Assembly: GCF_035917995.1 (NCBI RefSeq)
Contig: NZ_CP109131.1
Span: 2,480,001 to 2,544,000 of the forward strand
Origin: Streptosporangium sp. NBC_01755
Lineage (GTDB): Bacteria > Actinomycetota > Actinomycetes > Streptosporangiales > Streptosporangiaceae
Direction: 5' to 3'
Length of the DNA: 64,000 nucleotides
Part shown: piece by piece, positions 1-8,207 of the stretch
Layout of the letters: the number at the start of each line of letters is the position of its first letter
How positions within the stretch are numbered: the first letter of the stretch is position 1
Program-made: the position numbers and the translations under genes
The notes under the pieces: generated by a model
Database searches by the model: none
The model's input: the letters and a program-made list of their open reading frames with translations, nothing else
What the model was told of the DNA's origin: nothing

Positions 1-988
1 TCAGATAGCGCCCCGCGGCGGCCAGACCGTGCCGGAGAACCTTGGCCAGGAGCAGCGGGTCGATGTTGCCTCCGGAGAGCACGGCCACCACGGGCGGCTC
101 GAAGATCCGTGGGTGGGCCAGGATCGCGGCCACCCCGGCCACACCCGCCGGTTCGACGACCTGCTTGGCCCGTTCGAGGCAGAGCACCAGCGCCTGGGAG
201 ATCTGACTCTCGGTGACGGTGACGACGTTGTCGACCAGGTAGTGGATCAGTTCGAAGGGCAGCTCGCCCGGACGGCCCACGGCGATGCCGTCGGCCATCG
301 TCGAGGCGGGCCGGACCTCGACCGGATGCCCGGCGGCCAGCGACACAGGGTAGGCGGCGGCCCTCTCGGCCTGGACCCCGACGATCCGCACGCCCGGCTT
401 CAGCGACTTGACCGCGAGCGCGACCCCGGCGGCCAGCCCCCCGCCGCCCAGCGACATCACGATCGTGCCTACCTCGGGGAGCTGCTCCGCGATCTCCAGC
501 CCGATCGTGCCCTGCCCGGCGATGACGTCGGGATGGTCGAAGGGATGGATGAAAACCGCCCCGGTCCGCTCGGCATGCTCCTTCGCCCGCTCCAGTGCGA
601 CGTCCACGGTCTCGCCCGCGAAGATCACCTCGGCGCCGTACGAGCGGGTGGCGGCCACCTTGGGCAGCGGTGCCCCTCGCGGCATGTAGACCGTCGAGGA
701 GGCCCCGACCAGCCCGGAGGCGAGCGCCACGCCCTGCGCGTGGTTGCCCGCACTGGCCGCGACCACCCCTCGCCGCCGCTCGCTCTCGGTCAGCCCGGCG
801 ATCCTGACGTACGCCCCCCGGATCTTGAAAGAACCCGAGCGCTGCAGGTGCTCGCACTTGAGGTGGACGGGTCCGCCGACGATGCCCGACAGCACGTGCG
901 AGTGGAGCAACGGGGTGCGCAGGGCGACATCGGCCAGCAACTCGCGCGCGGCGACCACATCCTCGTAGGTCACCCGGGACTCCGACAT
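1..988 (-). CDS. ilvA: Threonine ammonia-lyase (threonine dehydratase), 3' end cut by window edge
   Basis: PLP enzyme that deaminates threonine to 2-oxobutyrate, the first step of isoleucine synthesis or of threonine catabolism. About 329 residues are visible. The PLP lysine motif SFKIRGA is near residue 55, followed by an SAGNHAQG segment and the glycine-rich phosphate loop SLGGGGLAAG. The reading frame stays open to base 1 after GLAAAGRYL, so the C-terminal ACT-like domain of the family, if present, lies outside the window. The start is chosen at ATG 988 because a -10-like TACGAT (996-1001) sits exactly 7 nt upstream, which suggests a leaderless mRNA. An in-frame ATG at 997 lies inside that promoter. 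No other isoleucine genes are nearby. Confidence 0.9.
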   Translation of the reverse strand, partial: MSESRVTYEDVVAARELLADVALRTPLLHSHVLSGIVGGPVHLKCEHLQRSGSFKIRGAYVRIAGLTESERRRGVVAASAGNHAQGVALASGLVGASSTVYMPRGAPLPKVAATRSYGAEVIFAGETVDVALERAKEHAERTGAVFIHPFDHPDVIAGQGTIGLEIAEQLPEVGTIVMSLGGGGLAAGVALAVKSLKPGVRIVGVQAERAAAYPVSLAAGHPVEVRPASTMADGIAVGRPGELPFELIHYLVDNVVTVTESQISQALVLCLERAKQVVEPAGVAGVAAILAHPRIFEPPVVAVLSGGNIDPLLLAKVLRHGLAAAGRYL

Positions 989-1008
989 GCGGGCCATCGT
1001 ACGACGTG

Positions 1009-1040
1009 CGCTCGCGCTCTCGCGCTCTCGCGCTCTCGCG
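1009..1040. repeat. Short tandem repeat, 8-bp unit
   Basis: About three and a half head-to-tail copies of an 8-base unit (ctcgcgct) lie just upstream of the threonine dehydratase promoter. No function is assigned. Confidence 0.7.
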
Positions 1041-1220
1041 CCGGATCAAGCGGGAGTCACGGCCAGGACGGGCTCGGCCACCGTCCAGGGGCGCCCCAGT
1101 CGCTTACAAGGGCCTTACAAGACGGTGCGAGCAGACTCGGGTGGAGACGGAATCGGTTCCTGGACAACACGGAGCGCAGATGTACGCGGTGACCGACACC
1201 GGAGGGCAGGGTTTCCTGAC

Positions 1221-1835
1221 ATGACGGAAGGGCGATTCACAGAGGAGGAGTACGTCGAATGGGCGAAGCGGCGGCTCGGCGACCGCCCGATCCCCGGCGA
1301 GCTGCTGCGGATGGTCGCCATCCAGGCCGCCCGGCCACCCGGTGCGGACCGGGACGCCGACCCGCTGCACGAGATGGAGATCACCGTGCTGGGGCCGGGG
1401 AGCACCCATCCGGTCTTCGACGACGACGCCAACCGAAAGATCGGCGGGTCGTGGTCGGAGCTGTTGAGCCACCTGTTCCCCGCCGTGGAGACGTTCAACT
1501 CGCCCTCGCTCGGCGACGGTGTGTACGGATACTGGCTGCACCCGGATGAGCGGGCGGCGAGGCCGCCGATCGTCGCGATCGACAGCGAGGGCACCTTCTT
1601 CGCCCCGAGGGGAAGCACCCTCCTGGAGGCGCTGATCAACGATTCCGGCATCGACGATGAGGCGTTCGCGTGTCTGGCGGACCGGTTCGCCGCCGTCGGC
1701 CTGCCCATCTCGCCGCGCAGCCGTGCCGAGATCCCCAAGTCCGCCATCGTCATGGACCCCGAGGTGCTGGAGAGGACGGTGGACGCCGAACACCGGGCGG
1801 CCCACGCCGCGGGCAAACTCTTCGCCTCGTTGTGA
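1221..1835 (+). CDS. Hypothetical protein, about 204 aa
   Basis: Cytosolic-looking acidic protein with no signal peptide or membrane segment, and I do not recognise the family. It opens MTEGRFTEEEYVEWAKRRLG and has a central part rich in Asp/Gly/Ser/Trp (GSWSELLSHLFPAVETF, GVYGYWLHPDE). The C-terminal third is probably helical (DPEVLERTVDAEHRAAHAAG). ATG 1221 is the first Met after a run of codons that look non-coding. No strong ribosome binding site is adjacent. The stop codon falls in a 12-bp triple tandem repeat. The neighbours (threonine dehydratase, FIST protein) point in other directions and give no clue to its role. Confidence 0.65.
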   Translation: MTEGRFTEEEYVEWAKRRLGDRPIPGELLRMVAIQAARPPGADRDADPLHEMEITVLGPGSTHPVFDDDANRKIGGSWSELLSHLFPAVETFNSPSLGDGVYGYWLHPDERAARPPIVAIDSEGTFFAPRGSTLLEALINDSGIDDEAFACLADRFAAVGLPISPRSRAEIPKSAIVMDPEVLERTVDAEHRAAHAAGKLFASL

Positions 1836-1865
1836 CCCTCGTTGTGACCCTCGTTGTGACCCTCG
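1830..1865. repeat. Perfect 12-bp tandem repeat x3
   Basis: Three exact copies of ttgtgaccctcg begin at the stop codon of the upstream hypothetical gene. Each copy carries a TGA in the frame of that gene, so the repeat adds redundant stops. Confidence 0.85.
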
Positions 1866-1902
1866 GCCCTTCTCGGCTGAACACCACCGGTGCCCGCCGA
1901 CC

Positions 1903-3084
1903 TCACGGGTGGCCGGCGGGTGGGCGGGTGGAGAAGATCAGGACCGAGGCGGTGAAGCCGTGGACGTGGTTGTGGCCGCCCACGGGGCCCACCTCTCCCG
2001 CGGCGAAGAATCCGGCCACCCCGATGGGCCCCAGAGTGTCGCGGACGGCGACGGCGTCGTGGTCGGCGCTGCCGAACATGGCCGAGCCCCGGCCGTTGCA
2101 GGAGAACAGCAGAGCGCCGTCCACCCGGCCGAACTCCTCGCGGTGGGCGTCCAGCAGTTCGTACAGGTCCTCGTCGGCGGTGGCGGCGTCGCGGACCTGG
2201 AATCGGACGGTACGGCCGATCTCGACGACATCGCCGATGGCCACGGCCTCGCGTTCGGGGTCGATGCCGAGCACGCCCCGGATCAGGAAGTCGCCGCGCT
2301 CGTGCCGTTCGGCGTACTCGTCCATGGCGATGCCGATCTGCAGCCCCGAGGCGACCAGGTCGCGGTCGTCCTCGTCCAGGGCGCTGACGATCTCCTCCAG
2401 CCGAGCCAGGGCGGGCTGTCCCGCGAGTTCGAGCAGGAGGTTGTCCTCCACGGAGGTGACGGCCATCGTCGGGCCGATCGGGCGACAGCCCTGGCTGACC
2501 ACGGTGCTGACGTTGAGGTCACCGCTGAGCAGCACCCCGACGGCCCCCTCTGTGTAGATCCTCCCGTCGGCGAACAGCCGCACCGCGCCGCGGCCCTGGG
2601 TCGCGTTGGCCAGGCCGCCGATCAGCGGAAGGTCTCCCATGACCTCCTCGGAGCGCTCGACGAAACCGTCGGTGGGGAAGGTGTAGGGGTCGGCGAGCAG
2701 GATGGCGGCGTGATCATCGGGGCCGCGATCGGGCAGGCCGACCACGACGAAGCGGTCGTCGGTCCGCAGCGTGTCGAGCGCGAAGGTCGTCAGCCTGGCC
2801 CCGCCCAGGGTGGCGGCCCAGGCACTGACCGCGGGAGTGACCTCGACCCCCTGCCCGTCACCGATGACCCCGGTGGCGCTACAGCCGAGGACGGCGGCGC
2901 CCGGCGCCATGCTCATCGCACGCAGTCCGGCGCGGGAGACCTCGTCGGGATCGTCTCCGCAGATGAAAAAGCAGAGCAGGTCGGCGGGTCCGGACAGGCC
3001 GAACAGAGCTTGACGCACCGCGGTCTCGGCTGCGGCGACCAGATCGGACCCCACTGCGAGGCCATCGGCGAAACGGCTTGTCAT
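1903..3084 (-). CDS. FIST N/C-domain sensory protein
   Basis: About 393 residues, the usual size of stand-alone FIST proteins. These are thought to be small-ligand sensory domains linked to signal transduction. The N-terminal FIST part includes the LLCFFICGDDPDEVSRAG and AVLGCSATGVIGDG segments. The C-terminal part has the typical ALLFSCNGRGSAMFG stretch and ends in GFFAAGEVGPVGGHNHVHGF. No output domain (kinase, GGDEF or methyl-accepting) is fused. The start is taken at ATG 3084 because the region upstream does not look coding. It is divergent from the AAA ATPase gene across about 300 bp, and no partner kinase is adjacent. Confidence 0.85.
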   Translation of the reverse strand: MTSRFADGLAVGSDLVAAAETAVRQALFGLSGPADLLCFFICGDDPDEVSRAGLRAMSMAPGAAVLGCSATGVIGDGQGVEVTPAVSAWAATLGGARLTTFALDTLRTDDRFVVVGLPDRGPDDHAAILLADPYTFPTDGFVERSEEVMGDLPLIGGLANATQGRGAVRLFADGRIYTEGAVGVLLSGDLNVSTVVSQGCRPIGPTMAVTSVEDNLLLELAGQPALARLEEIVSALDEDDRDLVASGLQIGIAMDEYAERHERGDFLIRGVLGIDPEREAVAIGDVVEIGRTVRFQVRDAATADEDLYELLDAHREEFGRVDGALLFSCNGRGSAMFGSADHDAVAVRDTLGPIGVAGFFAAGEVGPVGGHNHVHGFTASVLIFSTRPPAGHP

Positions 3085-3389
3085 CAGCGCCACTCGTCTC
3101 GCCTCTCCCTCTCGTCTGACGGCTCGCCCGGGAGTGACCGCGGTCCCGCCCGATGCCTGCCGTGAAGTTGGTGAATGCCGGATCTGCCTGACGTCCCCTC
3201 CGAGGTCGTCATGACGCCTTGATCCTGGAATCACCCGGTGTCTTGTCTTGGAGCGATTCTCCCCACTGCCGACACAAGCACTCGCGTGAAGCCCCACACA
3301 ATATTGACCTCCTCTCGGCTCGCAAAGGTCAAGATCCAAAAGATGGATGAGAGTGTCGGATCGGGCGTTGTGGACGTAGGCTCAGTCCC
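3085..3389. promoter_or_regulatory. Divergent intergenic region, FIST and AAA-ATPase promoters
   Basis: 305 bp with no gene. A -10-like TAGGCT at 3377-3382 lies 7 nt before the GTG of the ATPase gene, consistent with a leaderless transcript. An inverted repeat with arms TTGACC and GGTCAA spans roughly 3305-3335 and could be an operator. Nothing else is recognisable. Confidence 0.5.
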
Positions 3390-4787
3390 GTGCCTCAAAT
3401 CCCAGAGCCACGTACTCTGCGCGAGCTGCGCGCGAGCGGCCATATTCACCGTACGGTAAAGGCCGAGATCCGTGAGAACCTCCTGGCCCGCCTGCGGGCA
3501 GGGGAGTCGCGGTTCCCCGGCATCGTGGGCTTCGACGACACCGTCCTGCCATACCTGGAGCGGGCGCTGCTCGCCGGACATGACCTGGTCCTGCTCGGTG
3601 AGCGAGGTCAGGGCAAGACCCGCCTGATCCGCACCGTGACCGGACTCCTCGACGAGTGGACCCCCGTCGTCGAGGGCTGCGAGATCAACGACCATCCCTA
3701 TGAGCCCGCGTGCGTCCGCTGTCGCCGCCTGACCGACGAGGCGGGCGAGGAGTTGCCGATCTCCTGGAAACACCGGGACGAGCGGTACGGCGAGAAACTC
3801 GCCACCCCCGACACCTCCGTCGGCGACCTGATCGGCGACATCGACCCAATCAAGATCGCTGAGGGGCGTACGCTCGGCGACCCGGAGACCGTCCACTACG
3901 GCCTGGTCCCCAGGAGCAACCGGGGCGTGTTCTCCGTCAACGAGCTGCCCGACCTGGCCGAGCGCATCCAGGTCTCGCTGCTCAACGTGCTGGAGGAGCG
4001 CGACATCCAGGTCAGGGGCTACAACCTGCGCCTGCCCCTGGACATCCTGCTGATCGCCAGTGCCAACCCCGAGGACTACACCAACCGCGGCCGGATCATC
4101 ACCCCGCTGAAGGACCGTTTCGGCGCCGAGATCCGCACCCACTACCCGCTCTCGATCGAGACCGAGCTGGTCCTGATCCGCCAGGAGGCCGCGCTCGGCC
4201 AGGTGGGCGCCGACCTGCCCGACCACCTGATCGAGGTGATCGCCCGCTTTACCCGGCTGGTCCGTGAGTCCACCGCCGTGGACGCGCGCTCGGGGGTCTC
4301 GGCCCGCTTCTCCATCGCCGCGGCCGAGACCACGGCCGCCTCGGCCGTACGGCGTGCGGCGCTGACCGGCGAGGACCACGCGGTGGCCAGGGTCGCCGAC
4401 CTGCCGGGGATCGTGCACACGCTCCGCGGCAAGGTGGAGTTCGAGGTCAGCGAGGAGGGCCGGGAGACCGAGGTGCTCTCACACCTGCTCCGCAGGGCGG
4501 TGTCCGAGACGTTCCGCGGCACGCTCGGCGGCACGGACCTGGCCCCGCTGCTGGAGATGTTCGCAGAGGGCGTCCAGGTCGAGTCGGGGGTGACGGTCCC
4601 GGCGGCCGAGCTGCTGCGCAGGATCGGCCCGGTGCAGGGCCTGGCGAAGATCATGTCCCAGCTCGGCATCGGCGACGAGTCCCCCGGCCACGCCGCCGCC
4701 GCGTTGGAGTTCGCCCTGGAGGGCCTGTACCTCCTGCGTCGGCTCTCCAAGGACGAGGTGGACGGCACGACGATCTACCGCACCTGA
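3390..4787 (+). CDS. MoxR/ChlI-like AAA+ ATPase
   Basis: 465-residue AAA+ ATPase of the magnesium-chelatase/MoxR type. The Walker A motif GERGQGKT is at residues 70-77. The Walker B-like segment is GVFSVNELPDLAERIQ and the sensor region is LLIASANPEDYTNRG. A Cys cluster at about residues 98-112 (CEINDHPYEPACVRC) may bind metal. The start is GTG 3390, supported by a -10 TAGGCT 7 nt upstream and the absence of a ribosome binding site. The next gene encodes a VWA protein and begins 10 nt after the stop. Such ATPase/VWA pairs act together as chaperones for insertion or remodelling of client proteins, but the client here is unknown. Confidence 0.85.
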   Translation: MPQIPEPRTLRELRASGHIHRTVKAEIRENLLARLRAGESRFPGIVGFDDTVLPYLERALLAGHDLVLLGERGQGKTRLIRTVTGLLDEWTPVVEGCEINDHPYEPACVRCRRLTDEAGEELPISWKHRDERYGEKLATPDTSVGDLIGDIDPIKIAEGRTLGDPETVHYGLVPRSNRGVFSVNELPDLAERIQVSLLNVLEERDIQVRGYNLRLPLDILLIASANPEDYTNRGRIITPLKDRFGAEIRTHYPLSIETELVLIRQEAALGQVGADLPDHLIEVIARFTRLVRESTAVDARSGVSARFSIAAAETTAASAVRRAALTGEDHAVARVADLPGIVHTLRGKVEFEVSEEGRETEVLSHLLRRAVSETFRGTLGGTDLAPLLEMFAEGVQVESGVTVPAAELLRRIGPVQGLAKIMSQLGIGDESPGHAAAALEFALEGLYLLRRLSKDEVDGTTIYRT

Positions 4788-4797
4788 GGTGTCTGGC

Positions 4798-6744
4798 ATG
4801 AGCTATCGCTATGGCGAATATCGGGACGGGCCTGACCCGCTCGCCCCTCCGTACGACGTCCGTTCGGCGCTGGACCGGATGGGCGACGCGATCCTGTCCG
4901 GTTCCAACCCCGCCCACGCCCTGCGCGACCTGCTCAAGGAGGGCCTGCCGGGCGCGCAGGATCGGCGTGGGCTTGACGATCTGCTCCGCGAGGTGCGGCG
5001 GCGGCGCCGGGAGCTACGCGAGCGCGGGCGCCTGGACGGCACGCTGGAGCGGGCCAGGGCGCTACTGGACAAGGCGATCGACCAGGAGCGGGCCGAGCTG
5101 TTCCCCGACCCCTCGGACGAGGCCAGGCTGCGTGAGGCGGAGCTGGCCGGTCTTCCTGACGACACGGCGAGCGCCATCCGGGAGCTGGGTGACTACCAAT
5201 GGCGCTCGGCCGCCGCCGGGCAGACCTTCGAGGAGCTGCGTGACCTGCTGCGCGGGGAGGTGCTCGACAGCCGGTTCCGCGGCATGCGGCAGGCTCTGGC
5301 CGATCCCGACCCCGCCGCCATGGAGCGGGTCAGGGAGATGATGTCCGACCTGAACGACATGCTCGGCCGGGATGCCCGCGGTGAGCACACTCAGGCAGAT
5401 TTCGACCAGTTCATGTCGAAATATGGGGACATGTTCCCGGAATCACCACGGAACCTGGAAGAGCTGGTCGACACCCTCGCCCGGCGGGCCGCGGCCACCC
5501 AGCGCCTGCTGGCCTCCCTGACCCCGGCCCAGCGCGAGGAGCTTGGCCGGCTGATCGAGCAGACACTCGCCCAGGCCGGGCTGGACGAGCAGATGCGCCG
5601 CCTGGGCGAATCCCTGTACGCCCGCCGCCCCGACCTCGCCTGGAACACCCCCGAGCGGCTGAGCGGCGACGAGCCGTTGGGGATGTCCGACGCGGTGAGC
5701 GCGCTGGACGAGCTCGCCGACCTGACCCAGCTGGAGGCCGCGCTCCGCCAGGACTACCCCGGTGCCCGGATGGACGACATCGACGAGGCCGCGATCCGGC
5801 GAGCCCTCGGCCGGGCGGCCGTCGACGACCTGCAGGCGCTCAGGCAGATCGAGCGCGAACTGGAGCAGCAGGGCTACCTGCTGCGCCGGCGCGGCAAGCT
5901 GGAGCTCACCCCGAAGGCCGTCAGGCGCCTGGGCGAGACCGCGCTGCGCCGCGTCTTCGCCTCCCTGGAGAGCGGGCGCCGCGGCGACCACGACCAGGTG
6001 GACGCGGGCTCGGCCGGTGAGCTCACCGGCTCCTCACGGCCCTGGCGGTTCGGCGACGAGCAGCCGATCGACGTGGTCCGCACGGTGATCAACGGCGTCC
6101 GGCGCGGCGGAAGCACCGGCGCGGTGACCCTGTCCGTCGACGACTTCGAGGTGGCCGAGACCGAGCGACGCACGGCGGCGGCGGTGTGCCTGCTGGTCGA
6201 CCTGTCCTACTCGATGGCGCTGCGCGGCACCTGGGCAGCCGCCAAGCAGACGGCGATGGCGCTGCAGGCGCTGGTGGCCTCGAAGTTCCCCCAGGACTCG
6301 GTGCAGATCATCGGCTTCTCCAACTACGCCCGCGTGCTGCAGCCCGACGAACTGGCGGGCCTGGAGTGGGACATGGTCCAGGGGACGAACCTGCACCACG
6401 CCCTGCTGATCGCCGGACGTCACCTGGACCGCCACCCCGACTTCGAGCCGGTCGTGCTCGTGGTCACCGACGGTGAGCCCACCGCCCACCTGCGGCGCAA
6501 CGGCTCGGCGGCCTTCGAGTGGCCGCCCACCCAGGAGACGCTGGAGCTGACGCTCGCCGAGGTCGACAAGATGACCCGGCGCAGGGCGACGCTCAATGTC
6601 TTCATGCTCGCCGATGACGAGCGTCTGAAGGATTTCGTGAACGAGGTCGGGCGGCGCAACGGCGGCCGGGTCTTCTCTCCCGGCGCCGACCGCCTGGGAG
6701 AGTACGTCGTCAGTGACTTCCTGCGGGTCCGCCGCACGCGCTGA
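4798..6744 (+). CDS. VWA-domain protein, partner of the AAA ATPase
   Basis: About 648 residues. The first two thirds are helical and charged with no named domain. The C-terminal VWA domain carries a MIDAS motif (LVDLSYSM, near residue 468) and the later VVTDGEPT element. ATG 4798 is preferred over GTG 4789 because GAGGT at 4786-4790, overlapping the stop of the ATPase gene, sits at a good distance from it. The tight coupling shows the two are made together. VWA partners of MoxR ATPases are thought to bind Mg-dependent ligands or substrates. No membrane segment is seen, so a cytosolic complex is likely. Confidence 0.85.
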   Translation: MSYRYGEYRDGPDPLAPPYDVRSALDRMGDAILSGSNPAHALRDLLKEGLPGAQDRRGLDDLLREVRRRRRELRERGRLDGTLERARALLDKAIDQERAELFPDPSDEARLREAELAGLPDDTASAIRELGDYQWRSAAAGQTFEELRDLLRGEVLDSRFRGMRQALADPDPAAMERVREMMSDLNDMLGRDARGEHTQADFDQFMSKYGDMFPESPRNLEELVDTLARRAAATQRLLASLTPAQREELGRLIEQTLAQAGLDEQMRRLGESLYARRPDLAWNTPERLSGDEPLGMSDAVSALDELADLTQLEAALRQDYPGARMDDIDEAAIRRALGRAAVDDLQALRQIERELEQQGYLLRRRGKLELTPKAVRRLGETALRRVFASLESGRRGDHDQVDAGSAGELTGSSRPWRFGDEQPIDVVRTVINGVRRGGSTGAVTLSVDDFEVAETERRTAAAVCLLVDLSYSMALRGTWAAAKQTAMALQALVASKFPQDSVQIIGFSNYARVLQPDELAGLEWDMVQGTNLHHALLIAGRHLDRHPDFEPVVLVVTDGEPTAHLRRNGSAAFEWPPTQETLELTLAEVDKMTRRRATLNVFMLADDERLKDFVNEVGRRNGGRVFSPGADRLGEYVVSDFLRVRRTR

Positions 6745-6789
6745 CGGGTCCCGCCCGGCATTCACCCACCGGGGGCCTCGGACGTCGGC

Positions 6790-7200
6790 CTAGCCGATGT
6801 AGCCGTCGAGTGCCAGGTCGAAGCCGTCGTGGTAGTGGCGGTAGGAGCGGTAGCAGGGGCGCCACGCCGTGCTGTTGCCGACGCCCGCGCGGGCGTCGGC
6901 AACAGCGGAGGGGAGCCGGCGGGGAGCGAGCAGGAGGCCGCCGCCGAGATAGCGATCGTCGGCGAGGACGGTGGGGGTGCCCGGGTCGCCGCTCGCATAG
7001 CGGCCACGGCGCCAGCCGCTCTCCTCGTCCCAGACCAGCGCGTCGCCCCCGGTCAGGCGGACGGTGACGGTGCGCGGGTCGCAGGGACCCTGCCACCAGC
7101 TCTCGACCTGGTCACCCAGTGCCTCGACGGCGAGGCTGACATAGTGGGCCGGCTGGTCCCGCCACTCCTCGGTGTACGGCTCAACGTGTTTGACAGCCAC
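6790..7200 (-). CDS. DUF6292-like protein
   Basis: 136 residues. The core pattern AHYVSLAVEALG, then ALVWDEESGW, then YLGGGLLLAP resembles the small actinobacterial DUF6292 family, whose function is unknown. The start is GTG 7200, preceded by AAGGAG with an 8-nt gap. The last 40 residues follow the conserved part and cross a perfect 36-bp palindrome, so the C-terminus may be lineage-specific. The gene converges with the VWA gene. The family assignment rests on motif memory and is moderate. Confidence 0.65.
   Translation of the reverse strand: MAVKHVEPYTEEWRDQPAHYVSLAVEALGDQVESWWQGPCDPRTVTVRLTGGDALVWDEESGWRRGRYASGDPGTPTVLADDRYLGGGLLLAPRRLPSAVADARAGVGNSTAWRPCYRSYRHYHDGFDLALDGYIG
6871..6906. 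repeat. Perfect 36-bp palindrome inside a coding sequence
   Basis: Two 18-bp arms with no spacer; 6871-6888 is the exact reverse complement of 6889-6906. It lies in the 3' part of the DUF6292-like gene and encodes an Ala/Gly/Val-rich stretch. Confidence 0.9.
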
Positions 7201-7478
7201 GGCGGGCACTCCTTCGTGCCGTCTATCTCTGTTCGGTGGAAGGCCCGCCCGGCACGACCACGACTTCGCCGCCGGTCTCACATCACATGGGAACGGGCTC
7301 TTCCTCGATCCTACTAATCCCTGGGTGTGCTCAGAGCAGGATGCGAAGATCGACCATCCCTCGACCGGCAACGTCCACCTCAACGCCCACCCCCCGAAAC
7401 GTGACCCTTTCGTAACAACACCTTCGGGGCGGCCGCCGTCTACCTAGTAAAGAAAGTTCACCGATTCAAGGGGGAGGA

Positions 7479-7595
7479 ATGAGTCCGATGCTCGCGGGAA
7501 TTCTCGTGGCACTGATGCTCATCGTCTGCGTCTGCTTCGAGGTGTGCATGGTCCCGCACGGCCGCGACAGGCACGACGGCATCGAGGGCGATTGA
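7479..7595 (+). CDS. Small membrane peptide, 38 aa
   Basis: An ATG follows a strong purine-rich GGGGGAGG. A hydrophobic span (LAGILVALMLIVCVCFEVC) makes one likely transmembrane helix, followed by a charged tail HGRDRHDGIEGD. If GGAGG is the ribosome binding site, the in-frame ATG at 7488 has better spacing (10 nt) than the first ATG (1 nt). Three Cys residues lie in or at the end of the membrane span. The family is not recognised. The strong leader and clean composition support a real gene. Confidence 0.6.
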   Translation: MSPMLAGILVALMLIVCVCFEVCMVPHGRDRHDGIEGD

Positions 7596-7767
7596 CCTCC
7601 ACCCCCGGGTGTCCGACCGACCCGGCCCGAACGGCGCCCGCCGGAGACGAAGGGTCCGGGGCACGCCCGCCCGCTGTGCCGGAGCCTCCTTCAAAAGATC
7701 GCTCCAGGTCGGCGACGTGCGCGCGAGCCGTACTCAGAAAAGATCGGCGAAGACTAAGGTCTGGCGC

Positions 7768-8193
7768 ATGACAGACCTGCTGCTCTGGCTGCACATCGGC
7801 TTTGCGATCTTCGCTCTGGGCCCGGTGACCGCCGCCACGATGTCCACTCCCAGATTCATCCGCGCCAAGAACGTCAGCGTCCTGCGCTACCTGCACAAGA
7901 CCACCCGTATCTACGGCCTCGCCTCCCTGGGGATCTTCCTGTTCGGCCTGCTGCTGGGTGGCGGATCCCTCGGCAGGCCGTACCTGTCGGTGTCCATGAC
8001 GCTCTTCATCGTCACCCTGGGACTGCTGGTCATGGTGGTCCGCGACCAGGGCACCGCCATCCGGGTCCTCTCCAGCGAGAGCCCGGAGGACGGCGCCCAG
8101 GTGCAGGTCGGCCGGATCGCCGCGCTCTCCGGCGTGATCGTGCTGATCTGGATGATCATCCTGGCGCTGATGGTCTGGTTCAACCCGGTCTGA
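7768..8193 (+). CDS. Four-helix integral membrane protein (DUF2269-like)
   Basis: 141 residues with about four hydrophobic helices (from LLLWLHIGFAIFALG at the N-terminus to VIVLIWMIILALMVWF at the C-terminus). It resembles predicted integral membrane proteins of the DUF2269 type, but this is not certain. No catalytic motif is visible. ATG 7768 has a -10-like TAAGGT (7755-7760) exactly 7 nt upstream, which suggests a leaderless transcript. It converges with metB, with 14 bp between stops. Confidence 0.7.
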   Translation: MTDLLLWLHIGFAIFALGPVTAATMSTPRFIRAKNVSVLRYLHKTTRIYGLASLGIFLFGLLLGGGSLGRPYLSVSMTLFIVTLGLLVMVVRDQGTAIRVLSSESPEDGAQVQVGRIAALSGVIVLIWMIILALMVWFNPV

Positions 8194-8207
8194 GCGCGCC
8201 CGCGTTC

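Noticed and set aside
1104-1906. Minus-strand frames opposite the first hypothetical gene
   Set aside because: They have repetitive Arg/Ser/Pro composition typical of high-GC shadows and no family signal.
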